A DNA stretch of 61,668 nt from Candidatus Cryptobacteroides avicola (GTDB lineage Bacteria; Bacteroidota; Bacteroidia; Bacteroidales; UBA932). The notes under the pieces are model-generated. The model was given only the letters and a program-made list of their open reading frames with translations. It had not been told where the DNA came from and made no database searches. The stretch's first letter is position 1; each line of letters begins with the position of its first letter. A program made the position numbers and the translations under genes. The stretch spans positions 1 to 61,668 of the forward strand of contig JADILV010000045.1 in assembly GCA_017695115.1 (NCBI GenBank), written 5' to 3'. Shown piece by piece: positions 9,002-17,809 of this stretch.

Positions 9002-9772
9002 ATGAACGAGAAAACAAACCATATCATGGAAGAGAAGAAAGACAGGTACCTTTTCGGGATGCACCCGGTGCTGGAAGCGGTCAGATCAGGAAAGAAATTC
9101 GACAAGGTCCTTCTGAAAAAAGGTCTTGAAGGCGACCAGTTCAGGGAGCTTTTGAGCCTGCTTACAGAGAAAGGCATCAGTTTCCAGTTCGTTCCGGGAG
9201 AACGGCTCAACAAGGCTGTAAGAGGGGCGCATCAGGGAGTGATAGCCTACATTTCCCAGATCGATTATGTTTCTATCGAGGACATGGTGAACAACGCCCT
9301 TGCCACTACCGGAGCACCTGTTTTCATAATGCTGGACGGAGTAAGCGATGTGCGTAATCTGGGAGCGATAGCCCGCTCTCTCGAGTGTGCCGGCGGTAAC
9401 GGAATCATAGTCCCGGCAAAAGGTGGGGCAGCTATCAATGCGGATGCCGTCAAGGCTTCGGCAGGAGCTCTCATGAGGCTGGATACATGCAAGGTCCCCA
9501 ATCTTAAAGTGGCTGCCTACTACCTGAAACAGAGCGGATTCAAACTCATAGCCGCTACGGAGAAAGTGGACAGGCTGATGTATGATACCGATATGACAGG
9601 TCCTTGCGCCATCATCATGGGGTCCGAGGACAAAGGTATCTCCCAGGCTATGCTGGATCTGGCAGATGATAAGGTACGTATCCCGATGACAGGGCAGATA
9701 TCGTCGCTGAATGTATCGGTAGCGGCATCGGTGATGGTCTATGAATGTGTCAGACAGCGTCTGAAAAAATAG
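9002..9772 (+). CDS. rlmB: 23S rRNA 2'-O-ribose methyltransferase RlmB (SpoU family)
   Basis: This is a SPOUT-class methyltransferase of 256 residues. An N-terminal substrate-binding domain begins at YLFGMHPVLEAV (about residue 17). The SPOUT domain carries motif 1 DGVSDVRNLGAIARS, motif 2 IIMGSEDKGIS and motif 3 IPMTGQISSLNVSVAASV, which form the knotted SAM site. RlmB modifies G2251 (E. coli numbering) in the peptidyl transferase loop. A second ATG eight codons in (9026) is an alternative start. The gene follows the ABC-F gene after eight bases and precedes the dipeptidase by nine bases. Confidence 0.88.
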   Translation: MNEKTNHIMEEKKDRYLFGMHPVLEAVRSGKKFDKVLLKKGLEGDQFRELLSLLTEKGISFQFVPGERLNKAVRGAHQGVIAYISQIDYVSIEDMVNNALATTGAPVFIMLDGVSDVRNLGAIARSLECAGGNGIIVPAKGGAAINADAVKASAGALMRLDTCKVPNLKVAAYYLKQSGFKLIAATEKVDRLMYDTDMTGPCAIIMGSEDKGISQAMLDLADDKVRIPMTGQISSLNVSVAASVMVYECVRQRLKK

Positions 9773-9781
9773 CCGGCCGAC

Positions 9782-10864
9782 ATGTTCATCCTGGATTCCC
9801 ATTGCGACACCCCTTCCCAGATACTCCGATTGAGGGATCTGTCTTTGGATAACGGCCATGCCCAGATTGATATCCCGAAACTGAAGAAAGGGGGAGTGGA
9901 TGCATCTTTTTTCGCACTGTACACTCCCGCATCCATGGACTCCGATGCGGCCTGCAGAAAGGCTCTGGAGCTTCTGTCGGCTGTATATGATACTGTAGAA
10001 GCGAACAGGAATTCCCTGGCTATGGCCCTTACTCCGGCGCAAGCTCTGGCAAACAAGGAAAAGGGTCTCATTTCCATTTTCATAGGAATGGAAAACGGTG
10101 CGCCGATAGGGAAGTCCCTTGCATTGCTGCGGATGTTTTTCCGTATGGGCGTGCGTTATATGACACTTGCACATTCTGCCGACAATGAGATATGTGATTC
10201 ATGTTCAACGGAGCGGAAGCGCTGGCACGGACTGAGTCCTTTCGGACGGGAAGTGATATCCGAGATGAACCGTCTGGGGATGCTCATAGATGTGTCGCAT
10301 ATATCCGACGAATCTTTCTATGATGTTCTGGAATGCAGCAGCCGGCCGGTCGTTGCGACACATTCATGCTGCAGGGCTCTGGCTGACCACCCGAGGAATA
10401 TGACTGACGATATGTTAAGGGCTCTGGCTGACAATGGCGGAGTGATCCAGATCAATTTCTATCCCGTGTTCCTGGACAGCGCGTTCGGCCGGGTACTGGA
10501 GAATTCAGGTATCATGGAGAGAGGGGAGAGCATCGAAGCCAGGTTCATAGCTGATCCTTCGGATCCTGTCAGAAGGGCGGCATGGTATGCAGTCCAGGAC
10601 GAACTGCAGGCTTTGCCCCGTCCGTCGTACAAGAAAATAGTGGATCATATAGACCATGCCGTTTCGATAGCAGGTATAGACCATGTGGGAATCGGCTCTG
10701 ACTTTGACGGCATCGAAGTCACTCCGTCCGGGATGGAGGATGTTTCATGCATCGGAAAAATCTTCGAAGAGATGAAAAGTAGGGGATATTCCTCCAGCGA
10801 GATAGAAAAAGTTGCCGGAGGCAATTTTATGAGGGTTATGGGCGAAACTGTTGTAAATCAATGA
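9782..10864 (+). CDS. membrane-dipeptidase-type peptidase, family M19
   Basis: This is a zinc dipeptidase of the renal dipeptidase family with 360 residues. The first metal ligands are in DSHCDTP near the N-terminus. The bridging Glu is in GMENG, further His residues are in VATHSCC and LADHP, and the late motif is GIGSDFDGIE. Family members cleave dipeptides, often with D- or dehydro residues at the C-terminal side. There is no obvious signal peptide, so a cytosolic location is likely. It is the last gene of the rightward group starting at tatA and is followed by a strong hairpin. Confidence 0.9.
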   Translation: MFILDSHCDTPSQILRLRDLSLDNGHAQIDIPKLKKGGVDASFFALYTPASMDSDAACRKALELLSAVYDTVEANRNSLAMALTPAQALANKEKGLISIFIGMENGAPIGKSLALLRMFFRMGVRYMTLAHSADNEICDSCSTERKRWHGLSPFGREVISEMNRLGMLIDVSHISDESFYDVLECSSRPVVATHSCCRALADHPRNMTDDMLRALADNGGVIQINFYPVFLDSAFGRVLENSGIMERGESIEARFIADPSDPVRRAAWYAVQDELQALPRPSYKKIVDHIDHAVSIAGIDHVGIGSDFDGIEVTPSGMEDVSCIGKIFEEMKSRGYSSSEIEKVAGGNFMRVMGETVVNQ

Positions 10865-10868
10865 CAAA

Positions 10869-10919
10869 AATTAATGAAACATGTTTGTTATATGTTAAAA
10901 CAAACATGTTTCATTAATT
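10869..10919. terminator. bidirectional terminator hairpin, 21-bp perfect stem
   Basis: Arms 10869-10889 and 10899-10919 are perfect reverse complements around a nine-base loop. The stem ends in A/T-rich sequence on both sides. It lies between the convergent dipeptidase and cinA genes and can serve both. Confidence 0.85.
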
Positions 10920-10921
10920 GA

Positions 10922-12199
10922 TTATAAAGAACTTAAATCTTTAAGTATCTCTTTTCTCAATATATCCAAAGCTGAAGCCGCAAACCGTTCGATATTGCGC
11001 TTTCTGTCGTTCTTGTAAACAAGTTTGAATGTTTCGGTCCTTCCTGGTGCACAGACTCCTATCCATACCGTACCGACCGGTTTTTCCGGAGTCCCACCGT
11101 CCGGTCCGGCAATTCCGGACGTTGCTACAGAATAGTCGCTGCCTGTTATCCTCTTGATTCCTTCAGCCATTTTCGCCACGCATTCGCTGCTGACTGCCCC
11201 GAATTTTCCAATGATCTCCGACGGCACTCCCAGAACATTTTCCTTTACGCTGTTGGCGTACGAAGTGACAGAGCCGAGATAGTATCCGGAGCATCCGGGA
11301 ACTGAAGTTATAAGATGGGAAATCATGCCTCCCGTGCATGATTCCGCACAGCTGAGTGTCCGGCCGGATTTTTTCAGCATCCGCCCTATTGTTTCCTGAA
11401 GATCGGTATCTTCTTCCGCATAAATATAGTCTCCGATAATAGCCCGCAGTTTTTCAAGCTGGGTTTCTATCAGTGCATCGTCGGCTGCCCTTGCCCCTCC
11501 GTATATCGAGAGTCTGAGTCTTACGCCTGTAAGCGGGTTCGGAAGGTATGCCAGGCGGATGTTGTCCGGAAGTCCGTTTTCCCATGCTTCGATCTTTCCG
11601 GCAAGCTGGGATTCGGCAAGCCCGTAGGTCATTATCGTCTTGTGGCAGATGTCATCGGTGGGATAATGCTCCTTTATGTCCTTTATTATGTCCGGGATGG
11701 CTCCTGTCGCCTCGTAGGGTACTCCAGGAAGGGAGTAGAGCGTACACTCGTGGCCGAAACGTTCTCTGCTGAACCTGAACACCATTATCGGAGCGGTGCC
11801 AAGCCTGTTGGGAATCACTTCGCAAGTGTCGGGAACTACTGCCTGGGCCTTGTTGACATCCAGTATGTCCAGACCTCTGGAACTGAGGATACGGTGGATT
11901 ATTTCAAGCTGTTCCCTGTCAAGTCTGGTACCTGTACTGCCGGAAAGTTCCGCCAGTGCCGGCTTGGTGATGTCGTCTTTTGTCGGGCCCAGACCTCCCG
12001 TGACGATGACTATACTGTTTTCCCTGAGTTCCCGTTCCAGACTGGAAATGATGACCTGCCGGTCATCCCCGAAAGAGACCATCCTTGTGACCTGGACGCC
12101 TATCCCGTTCAGGGCCCTGGCGAAATGTGAGGAATTGGTGTCAACTATCTGCCCTATCAGGATCTCATCGCCGATAGTGCATATTGAAGAAGTTACCAT
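10922..12199 (-). CDS. cinA: CinA-family protein (MoCF-like domain plus PncC amidohydrolase)
   Basis: This is a two-domain protein of 425 residues. The N-terminal COG1058 part resembles molybdopterin-binding proteins (ICTIGDEILIGQIVDTNS, then GGLGPTKDD). The C-terminal PncC domain starts at TLSCAESCTGGMISHLIT (about residue 279) and contains VATSGIAGPDGG. PncC deamidates nicotinamide mononucleotide, recycling the pyridine nucleotide by-product of NAD-dependent DNA ligase and other reactions; the N-terminal domain of bacterial homologues has ADP-ribose pyrophosphatase activity. Both parts look intact. The gene follows pyrD by about 15 bases on the same strand. Confidence 0.92.
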   Translation of the reverse strand: MVTSSICTIGDEILIGQIVDTNSSHFARALNGIGVQVTRMVSFGDDRQVIISSLERELRENSIVIVTGGLGPTKDDITKPALAELSGSTGTRLDREQLEIIHRILSSRGLDILDVNKAQAVVPDTCEVIPNRLGTAPIMVFRFSRERFGHECTLYSLPGVPYEATGAIPDIIKDIKEHYPTDDICHKTIMTYGLAESQLAGKIEAWENGLPDNIRLAYLPNPLTGVRLRLSIYGGARAADDALIETQLEKLRAIIGDYIYAEEDTDLQETIGRMLKKSGRTLSCAESCTGGMISHLITSVPGCSGYYLGSVTSYANSVKENVLGVPSEIIGKFGAVSSECVAKMAEGIKRITGSDYSVATSGIAGPDGGTPEKPVGTVWIGVCAPGRTETFKLVYKNDRKRNIERFAASALDILRKEILKDLSSL

Positions 12200-12214
12200 T
12201 TGGCTGTAATGATA

Positions 12215-13258
12215 TTATTTCTTTGAAGTTTTCTGCTGGAGATATTTCAGTATGCGTTTGACCAGACCCGGCCCCTCATAGATGAACCCGGTATAGATTT
12301 CCACCAGAGAAGCTCCGGCATCGAGCATTTCCTTGGCCTGCTGCGGAGACATGATGCCTCCGACACCTATTATCGGAAGATTGCCTCCGGTCTTTTCATG
12401 TATGTATTTCACCAGCTTGAGATTCTTTTCATAAAGCGGCGCCCCTGACATGCCGCCGTTGCCTATGGCTTCGATCTTTTCCTGGCCCGTAGTCAGCCCG
12501 TCACGGCTTCTTGTCGTATTTCCGGCCACGATGCCGTCGATTCCTGACATGAGGACATATTCTATGATCTCGTCAAGCTGCTGCGGAGGAAGGTCAGGGG
12601 AGACTTTCACCAGAATCGGTCTGTACTCGTCAAAGTACATCCTCAGGTTCAGTAGCTTGTCCATTATGTCTGACAGGAAGTTCACATCCTGGAGTTTTGT
12701 CAGACCTACGACATTCGGGCACGAGATGTTGACGACGAACATATCCACGAAATCGTAGAGCAGCGCGAAAGCGGTTTCATAGTCCTTCGACGCTTCCTCG
12801 TTCATGCTGGAAGCATTTTTAGAAATGTTGGCCGCCACTATGATATCGGGCTTTTCCTTCTTGAGGTGCTCGATAGCGTTCTTTACGCCCTTGTTGTTGA
12901 TTCCCATCCTGTTTATGATGGCCCGGTCCTTGACGAGTCTGAAAAGTCTCGGCTTCGGGTTGCCGTCCTGCGGCTCCGGTGTCAGGGAGCCTATCTCCAC
13001 AAAGCCGAAGCCGAAGTTGGCCAGGTCGTTATAGTGCTCTCCGTTTTTGTCAAGCCCGCCTGCCAGGCCTACAGGATTCCGAAAGGTCCGGCCGAACACC
13101 TCTTTTGAAAGCTCCGGAGTATCCTTGCAGAAAGCGAGTCTGGTTATCTGCCTTGCAAGTGGAATATGTTTCAGGATTCCGAGTGCGCCCATTGTGATGT
13201 TGTGGGCTGTTTCCGCATTGAAGCGGAAAAGGATAGGTCTGATGAAATGCTTGTACAT
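12215..13258 (-). CDS. pyrD: class 2 (quinone-dependent) dihydroorotate dehydrogenase
   Basis: PyrD oxidises dihydroorotate to orotate in pyrimidine synthesis and passes electrons to the quinone pool. The protein is 347 residues with the N-terminal helical extension (MYKHFIRPILFRFNAETAHN) that places class 2 enzymes on the membrane. FMN-barrel motifs seen are NPVGLAGGLDKNG, GSLTPEPQDGNPKPRLFRL, NISCPN and GVGGIMS. The catalytic base Ser of class 2 is in VNISCPN. The ATG at 13258 is chosen over a GTG two codons upstream. Confidence 0.95.
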   Translation of the reverse strand: MYKHFIRPILFRFNAETAHNITMGALGILKHIPLARQITRLAFCKDTPELSKEVFGRTFRNPVGLAGGLDKNGEHYNDLANFGFGFVEIGSLTPEPQDGNPKPRLFRLVKDRAIINRMGINNKGVKNAIEHLKKEKPDIIVAANISKNASSMNEEASKDYETAFALLYDFVDMFVVNISCPNVVGLTKLQDVNFLSDIMDKLLNLRMYFDEYRPILVKVSPDLPPQQLDEIIEYVLMSGIDGIVAGNTTRSRDGLTTGQEKIEAIGNGGMSGAPLYEKNLKLVKYIHEKTGGNLPIIGVGGIMSPQQAKEMLDAGASLVEIYTGFIYEGPGLVKRILKYLQQKTSKK

Positions 13259-13306
13259 CTTCACTTTGTATTAACGGCAGCGAAAATACACAAAAAATCT
13301 ATAACT

Positions 13307-13798
13307 TCATCGTAATTCCTGGAAAGTCCCGTCATCGTAAAAGATGACAATTTTAATCGCTTTTCTCTGATTTACAGTAGATTGACGAGGTTCGGCAGGG
13401 GAGTCTGACCCCTGCAGGATTTTAATATTCGCCTCATTCTGCACTTCTGTACGCTTTTTCGGGATTCCTGGAGAGTCTTCCATGACCGGAAAGATTTCTT
13501 CTACGGATTCTTCGCCCGTCCGGATATTTCCGAACAGCGAGTCCGGTATGTCATCTGCAGGGGATATCTCCTGAGACACAGGTTTGGCGGATTTGTACAT
13601 TTTGCCTTTGCCTGTTATCAGCCATTCGATATTGAGGTCAGGGAAGGCTTTCATGGCGTTCTGCATGAAATCGAACCCCGGGCGGTTGCGTCCGGCCAGA
13701 ATATGCGAAATGCTGGCAGGCGCCACATGTATCATTGACGCAAACTGTGCCTGAGTGATATTTTCAGCGTCCAGAAACTGCTGTAATCTCCTGTTCAT
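13307..13798 (-). CDS. XRE-family helix-turn-helix regulator
   Basis: The protein has 163 residues. Residues about 5-65 form an XRE-type HTH (ENITQAQFASMIHVAPASIS then HILAGRNRPG). The remainder is a polar, acidic, low-complexity tail with no recognised domain, ending in a small basic/beta-like segment. The ligand, if any, is unknown. The gene stands alone, faces away from a 500-base AT-rich gap, and has a -7 box 21 bases upstream that continues into TAAACAA. The queA-side promoter has nearly the same extended -7 box, so the protein may control itself and that promoter. Confidence 0.85.
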   Translation of the reverse strand: MNRRLQQFLDAENITQAQFASMIHVAPASISHILAGRNRPGFDFMQNAMKAFPDLNIEWLITGKGKMYKSAKPVSQEISPADDIPDSLFGNIRTGEESVEEIFPVMEDSPGIPKKRTEVQNEANIKILQGSDSPAEPRQSTVNQRKAIKIVIFYDDGTFQELR

Positions 13799-13818
13799 AA
13801 AAGTAATCGTATTGTTTA

Positions 13819-13826
13819 CAAATGTA
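13819..13826 (-). promoter_or_regulatory. -7 box of the XRE gene
   Basis: TACATTTG on the minus strand matches TAnnTTTG. It continues as TAAACAAT, giving TTTGTAAACAA, close to the motif repeated at 13867 and 14204. The start codon is about 20 bases downstream, so the leader is very short. Confidence 0.5.
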
Positions 13827-13866
13827 AGTATAAAATTATTAACTTATGTAATGTAGTTACGATTAA

Positions 13867-13880
13867 TTTTTGTAAATAAA
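13867..13880 (+). repeat. TTTTTGTAAATAAA, copy 1
   Basis: This 14-base sequence is identical to 14204-14217. It may be a binding site for the neighbouring XRE regulator. Confidence 0.45.
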
Positions 13881-14094
13881 CACCGATATGGAAAGAATAA
13901 ATTTAGAGCTTGGCTTAACATAAATATGGATAATTATCTGGGTTATATTGTGATATATCCGCATTCACGTGTAGTTTACAGAAACAAATGCCAATAGTAG
14001 ACCAATTAACACTATTAATATACATTTAAAGTTTATGTAATTGTATATAAAATACTGGGTTTTAATATATTATAATATAAAATAATCTGATTTA

Positions 14095-14109
14095 CATTGT
14101 TATACAATG
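14095..14109. promoter_or_regulatory. small inverted repeat CATTGT-TAT-ACAATG
   Basis: Six-base arms are separated by three bases in the middle of the gap, about 75-90 bases upstream of the queA-side -33 element. The size fits a dimeric HTH operator, but in AT-rich DNA it could be chance. Confidence 0.3.
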
Positions 14110-14180
14110 AAATTTTGTTAATCTGGAATGACATTTACAATAGTAGCCATCTGCCCGTGGTTTTATTTAGATTTGTGTAG

Positions 14181-14209
14181 TTGTGCTTTATCGACGTAAT
14201 GTATTTTTG
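14181..14209 (+). promoter_or_regulatory. promoter upstream of queA
   Basis: TTG (14181-14183) is followed after 18 bases by TATTTTTG (14202-14209), a TAnnTTTG match. The -7 box overlaps the second TTTTTGTAAATAAA repeat (14204-14217). The queA start is about 95 bases downstream. A weaker TATTTTCG lies nearer the gene at 14272-14279. Confidence 0.5.
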
Positions 14210-14304
14210 TAAATAAAGTAACTCTCCTGGCTAAAGTCTGTTATTTTTTCTTATTCTCGCGACAATTGCGTATTTTCGCGCAACTTTTATCCTGTATACA
14301 GAAA

Positions 14305-15519
14305 ATGATACCAGAGATACGAATCGAAGACTATGATTACCCCCTCCCTGACGGGAGAATCGCCAAATACCCGTTGGCCAGGAGGGATTCATCCAAACTG
14401 CTCAAATATGAAGACGGCGTGGTTTCCGAACACGTTTTCAGTGAAATACCGCTTCTTCTCCCCTCTGACGCGATAATGGTTTTCAACGACACGAAAGTGG
14501 TCCCTGCACGGCTGCATTTCCAGCGCGAGACAGGTGCCCACATAGAAATATTCTGTCTTGAACCTGTGCTTCCCGCCGAGTACAACCTTATATTCGCCCG
14601 GACAGAGTCGTGCAGGTGGAAATGTATTGTGGGCAATGTGAAGAAATGGAAATCAGACGTTCTTTCGCTGTATAATCCGGAGAAAAACGCCGAAGTAGAG
14701 GCGCTTTCACTGACAGCGACCCTTGTGGAAAGAGACGGGGAGACTTCAGTAGTGGAGTTCGGATGGAAGGGCGGACTGCCGTTTTCAAGAGTTCTTGAGA
14801 TCTGCGGTTCAGTTCCTATCCCTCCATATCTGAACAGAGATACTGAAGCAATCGATCAGGAGAGGTACCAGACACTTTACGCCAAGTACAGAGGATCGGT
14901 AGCCGCGCCTACTGCCGGCCTTCATTTCACAGAGAATGTCCTTGAACGTATCAGAGAGCGGGGCGTGGATATGGAGACTGTCTGTCTTCATGTCGGTGCC
15001 GGAACTTTCCTGCCGGTGAAAAGCAGCGAAATATCAGGGCATACCATGCACAGGGAGCCGTTTGTCGTGAAACGGGGTTTTCTGGAAGACCTGCGTAAAG
15101 GAGGAAGACCTGTAGTGGCCGTAGGAACGACTTCCGTAAGGACTCTTGAATCCTTGTATTTCGCAGGGGTACAGTGTATCGAGAACGGACACCCGGATGA
15201 CATCGGGCAATGGATGCCGTATGAAAAGGACTATGGATATACGTTGGAAGAGGCGTTGGATGCCGTTATCGGTTATCTTGATTCGCAGGGTCTGGATGAG
15301 CTGAAAATCGGCACTCGGATCATCATTGTGCCAGGGTACAGGTTCCGGGTTGTCGATATCCTTGTGACCAATTTCCATCAGCCGAAAAGTACGCTGCTGC
15401 TGCTTATCTCCGCTTTCGTGGACGGGGACTGGAGGAAAATATACGACTATGCGCTTTCACATGACTTTCGTTTTCTGAGTTATGGGGACAGTTCGGTTTT
15501 ATTCCGTAAAAAGAAGTGA
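14305..15519 (+). CDS. queA: tRNA preQ1(34) S-adenosylmethionine ribosyltransferase-isomerase
   Basis: QueA transfers and isomerises the ribosyl part of S-adenosylmethionine onto preQ1 at tRNA position 34, giving epoxyqueuosine. From the ATG at 14305 the protein is 404 residues and starts MIPEIRIEDYDYPLPDGRIA. An earlier in-frame ATG at 14266 would add 13 residues and is less likely. Family motifs include YPLARRDSSKLL, FNDTKVVPARL, AAPTAGLHFT and VGAGTFLPV. The length is a little above that of E. coli QueA. It complements queD/queE at 2.6-3.5 kb. Confidence 0.95.
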   Translation: MIPEIRIEDYDYPLPDGRIAKYPLARRDSSKLLKYEDGVVSEHVFSEIPLLLPSDAIMVFNDTKVVPARLHFQRETGAHIEIFCLEPVLPAEYNLIFARTESCRWKCIVGNVKKWKSDVLSLYNPEKNAEVEALSLTATLVERDGETSVVEFGWKGGLPFSRVLEICGSVPIPPYLNRDTEAIDQERYQTLYAKYRGSVAAPTAGLHFTENVLERIRERGVDMETVCLHVGAGTFLPVKSSEISGHTMHREPFVVKRGFLEDLRKGGRPVVAVGTTSVRTLESLYFAGVQCIENGHPDDIGQWMPYEKDYGYTLEEALDAVIGYLDSQGLDELKIGTRIIIVPGYRFRVVDILVTNFHQPKSTLLLLISAFVDGDWRKIYDYALSHDFRFLSYGDSSVLFRKKK

Positions 15520-15533
15520 TATATCCGTAATTA

Positions 15534-15567
15534 TTTGCCGCTTTAAATTCAAGAATTAATATATTTG
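15534..15567 (+). promoter_or_regulatory. promoter of the acyltransferase gene
   Basis: TTTG (15534-15537), a 22-base spacer and TATATTTG (15560-15567) fit the Bacteroidota pattern. The ATG is 21 bases further on. Confidence 0.55.
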
Positions 15568-15588
15568 TGTAGTTAAAATACGTTGATT

Positions 15589-16770
15589 ATGGTCGATCTA
15601 TCTGAATTTGAGAGCATTAGTCCTTATACTGATGAAGAAGCCGTCGAGGCGCTGGGAAAAGTGGCGGAGAATCCTGTAATTTCGGAGGTCTCCCAATATT
15701 TCTTTCCGGACGAGTCTCCTGATTTCCTCAAGAAACTGCTGAAAAGCGTCAAGGGAATCGATGATTTCCAGATCATGGTGATGTCAAAGGTCGTCGAGTG
15801 GGTGCTTGACCATACTGCCCATATCTTTTCATACGACGGGGTTTCCAATATTGACAGGAACCGGGGGAAATTCCTCGCACTGTCGAACCACAGGGACATA
15901 ATTCTGGATCCGGCCATTACGCAGCTCGTCCTGTACCGCAACGGCATACCTATGACCGAAATAGCTGTCGGTGACAATCTCATCTCCAACAAGTTCATTG
16001 AATACCTTATCCGCTCTAACCGTATGATAAAGGTGGTCAGAGGCATTTCCGCCCGTGAACTCTACCTTTCATCCCAGATGCTTTCCAAATATATCAGGCT
16101 GAATATCACCGAGCAGAAAAGCTCGATATGGCTTGCGCAGCGTCAGGGAAGGACCAAGGACGGTCTGGATATTACCGAGCAGGGGCTGCTCAAGATGCTG
16201 GACATGAGCGGAACTTCCGATTTCAGGAAGAATTTCGAGGAGCTGAACATAATACCGATGAGTATTTCGTACGAGATAGAGCCGTGTGATGTCCTTAAGG
16301 CGAGGGAACTTCTGATTTCCAGATCACAGAAGTATGTAAAGGCGCCTGGAGAGGATCTTAACAGCATCCTCACGGGAATCAAACAGCAGAAAGGCAATAT
16401 CCATCTGAACATCGGCAAGCCTCTTACTTCCGAGGAAATCGCAGTCGCGTCCCTGTGTGACAAGAACGACCGCTACCAGCTTATACGTCATGCCGTCGAT
16501 CTGAGGGTTATAGAAGGATACCGTCTGTGGAAGACCAACTATCTGGCATACGATATCGTGAACAAGACTACGAAATATTCGGACAAATACACTGTCAGCG
16601 ATATAGACTGGTTCACTGACTATATGGAACACCAGCTCGATACCGTAGAAAAGGAACTCGACAGAGCCGCCCTGAAGGACATTTTCCTTCATATCTACGC
16701 CAACCCTGTGGTTTCCAAAGAAATGCTTCGCGAGAAGAATACCCTTCCCGGATGGAAGACACAGATGTAA
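15589..16770 (+). CDS. PlsC-like acyltransferase family protein
   Basis: This protein of 393 residues contains an NHX4D-type acyltransferase motif, NHRDIILDPA (about residues 99-108), followed at a suitable distance by KVVRG and a later WLAQRQGRTKDG segment that resembles the glycerophosphate-binding region. Such enzymes transfer acyl chains to glycerol-phosphate or related acceptors at the membrane. There is no clear transmembrane helix. A long N-terminal helical region and a 130-residue C-terminal part have no recognised domain. The acceptor is unknown; lipid synthesis is inferred from the motif. A TTG six bases before the chosen ATG is ignored. Confidence 0.7.
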   Translation: MVDLSEFESISPYTDEEAVEALGKVAENPVISEVSQYFFPDESPDFLKKLLKSVKGIDDFQIMVMSKVVEWVLDHTAHIFSYDGVSNIDRNRGKFLALSNHRDIILDPAITQLVLYRNGIPMTEIAVGDNLISNKFIEYLIRSNRMIKVVRGISARELYLSSQMLSKYIRLNITEQKSSIWLAQRQGRTKDGLDITEQGLLKMLDMSGTSDFRKNFEELNIIPMSISYEIEPCDVLKARELLISRSQKYVKAPGEDLNSILTGIKQQKGNIHLNIGKPLTSEEIAVASLCDKNDRYQLIRHAVDLRVIEGYRLWKTNYLAYDIVNKTTKYSDKYTVSDIDWFTDYMEHQLDTVEKELDRAALKDIFLHIYANPVVSKEMLREKNTLPGWKTQM

Positions 16771-16782
16771 ATGCTGTCTGTA

Positions 16783-16830
16783 TGATAAATGGAAAAAGCA
16801 GCCTCTCAGGGCTGCTTTTTCCATTTATCA
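16783..16830. terminator. bidirectional terminator hairpin, 21-bp perfect stem
   Basis: Arms 16783-16803 and 16810-16830 are perfect reverse complements around a six-base loop. The stem contains an A5 stretch on the left and T5 on the right. It separates the convergent acyltransferase and mscS genes, ending the Hdr operon on the minus strand. Confidence 0.88.
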
Positions 16831-16842
16831 GATTGTTTTCTT

Positions 16843-17772
16843 TCAGTTCTGTGAAATGTGTACGTCCATCTGCGGGAACGGGAAATTGATGCCTTTGCTG
16901 GGGAGTACGGTATAGATTTCCTCGTTGAGCCTGTAGTAGACATCCCAGTAGTCCTCTTTTTTCACCCATACCCTGACTACGTATTCTACTGCGCTGTCCT
17001 TGAGGGCATTGACTGCGATAAGCGGATCGGCCGGAGCTCCTGTACCCGTATACAGTATGCGTTTTTCTCCGTCAACTATGCCTTTGAGGACATTCTTGAC
17101 TTCTTCCGCGTCCGTACCGTACTCGACACCTACCAGCCACTCGACACGGCGCATCGTGTTCATGGAGTAGTTGTTGATAGTGCCGTTCGAAAGGCTTCCG
17201 TTAGGGATGACGATAATCCTGTTGTCAGTAGTGGTGAGTTTGGTGCTGACGATATTCACATCAGTGACCGTTCCGGAATATCCGTCCTGCGTCTCGATGA
17301 AGTCACCGGCCTTGAACGGTTTGAACACCAGCAGCATGATTCCGCCGGCAAAATTCTGGACGGTGCCGCTGAGGGCCATACCGATTGCCATACCTCCTGC
17401 GGCAAGGAGAGCTGCCAGGGATGTGGTGTTGATACCGAGCGTGCCGACCGTTATTATCACGAGGATGATCATCAGGGAGATGCTTGTAAGGCTCTCGACG
17501 AACGAAGCGATGGCCTTTTCAGTCTTCCTCTTCTCGAATATCCTGTGGAGCATCTGGCGTATCTTCTTTATCAGCCAGGCTCCGATGAAATAAACGAGCA
17601 GGGCTACCAGTACTTTAATGCCGAAATTGATGGCTTCTTTCAAGAGTTCAGGGAGCAACTGGTCCAGCGGTGTGGTCGCTATGTATTCGATAGTTTCCTT
17701 GGCTGTCTGCTCGATCTTGTTCAGTTCGGCCGTGTCGGCCGGAACTGTAGTCTGCAATAGATTGAACAACAT
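16843..17772 (-). CDS. mscS: small-conductance mechanosensitive channel, MscS family
   Basis: This is an inner-membrane channel of 309 residues. After a short N-terminal segment there are three hydrophobic helices. The last is the Gly/Ala-rich pore helix (AALLAAGGMAIGMALSGTVQ), followed by the MscS signature NFAGGIMLLVFKPFKAGDFI. The cytosolic beta domain (VIPNGSLSNGTI) and C-terminal part are present. Such channels release small solutes on hypo-osmotic shock. It is the last gene of the leftward operon, 37 bases after cysteate synthase. A role in exporting sulfonates is possible from position alone. Confidence 0.92.
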   Translation of the reverse strand: MLFNLLQTTVPADTAELNKIEQTAKETIEYIATTPLDQLLPELLKEAINFGIKVLVALLVYFIGAWLIKKIRQMLHRIFEKRKTEKAIASFVESLTSISLMIILVIITVGTLGINTTSLAALLAAGGMAIGMALSGTVQNFAGGIMLLVFKPFKAGDFIETQDGYSGTVTDVNIVSTKLTTTDNRIIVIPNGSLSNGTINNYSMNTMRRVEWLVGVEYGTDAEEVKNVLKGIVDGEKRILYTGTGAPADPLIAVNALKDSAVEYVVRVWVKKEDYWDVYYRLNEEIYTVLPSKGINFPFPQMDVHISQN

Positions 17773-17809
17773 ATCGTCAGAGTTTTAATAATAGTCTGCC
17801 TGCCTAATG

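Larger units (their letters stand above)
13799..14304. other. AT-rich intergenic region with repeated promoter-like motifs
   Basis: About 500 bases, very A+T-rich, hold no open frame I can support. They contain the XRE promoter at the left end, the queA-side promoter at the right end, two identical TTTTTGTAAATAAA copies, and an inverted repeat at 14095-14109. A short untranslated RNA is possible but nothing in the sequence shows one. Confidence 0.6.

Noticed and set aside
9086..10174. Long minus-strand open frame of 362 codons
   Set aside because: It lies antisense to rlmB and the M19 dipeptidase, both with clear family motifs. Its own translation shows no recognisable domain.
16858..17760. 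Plus-strand open frame of 300 codons over mscS
   Set aside because: It mirrors the mscS coding region and has no recognisable features. mscS has the full family signature.
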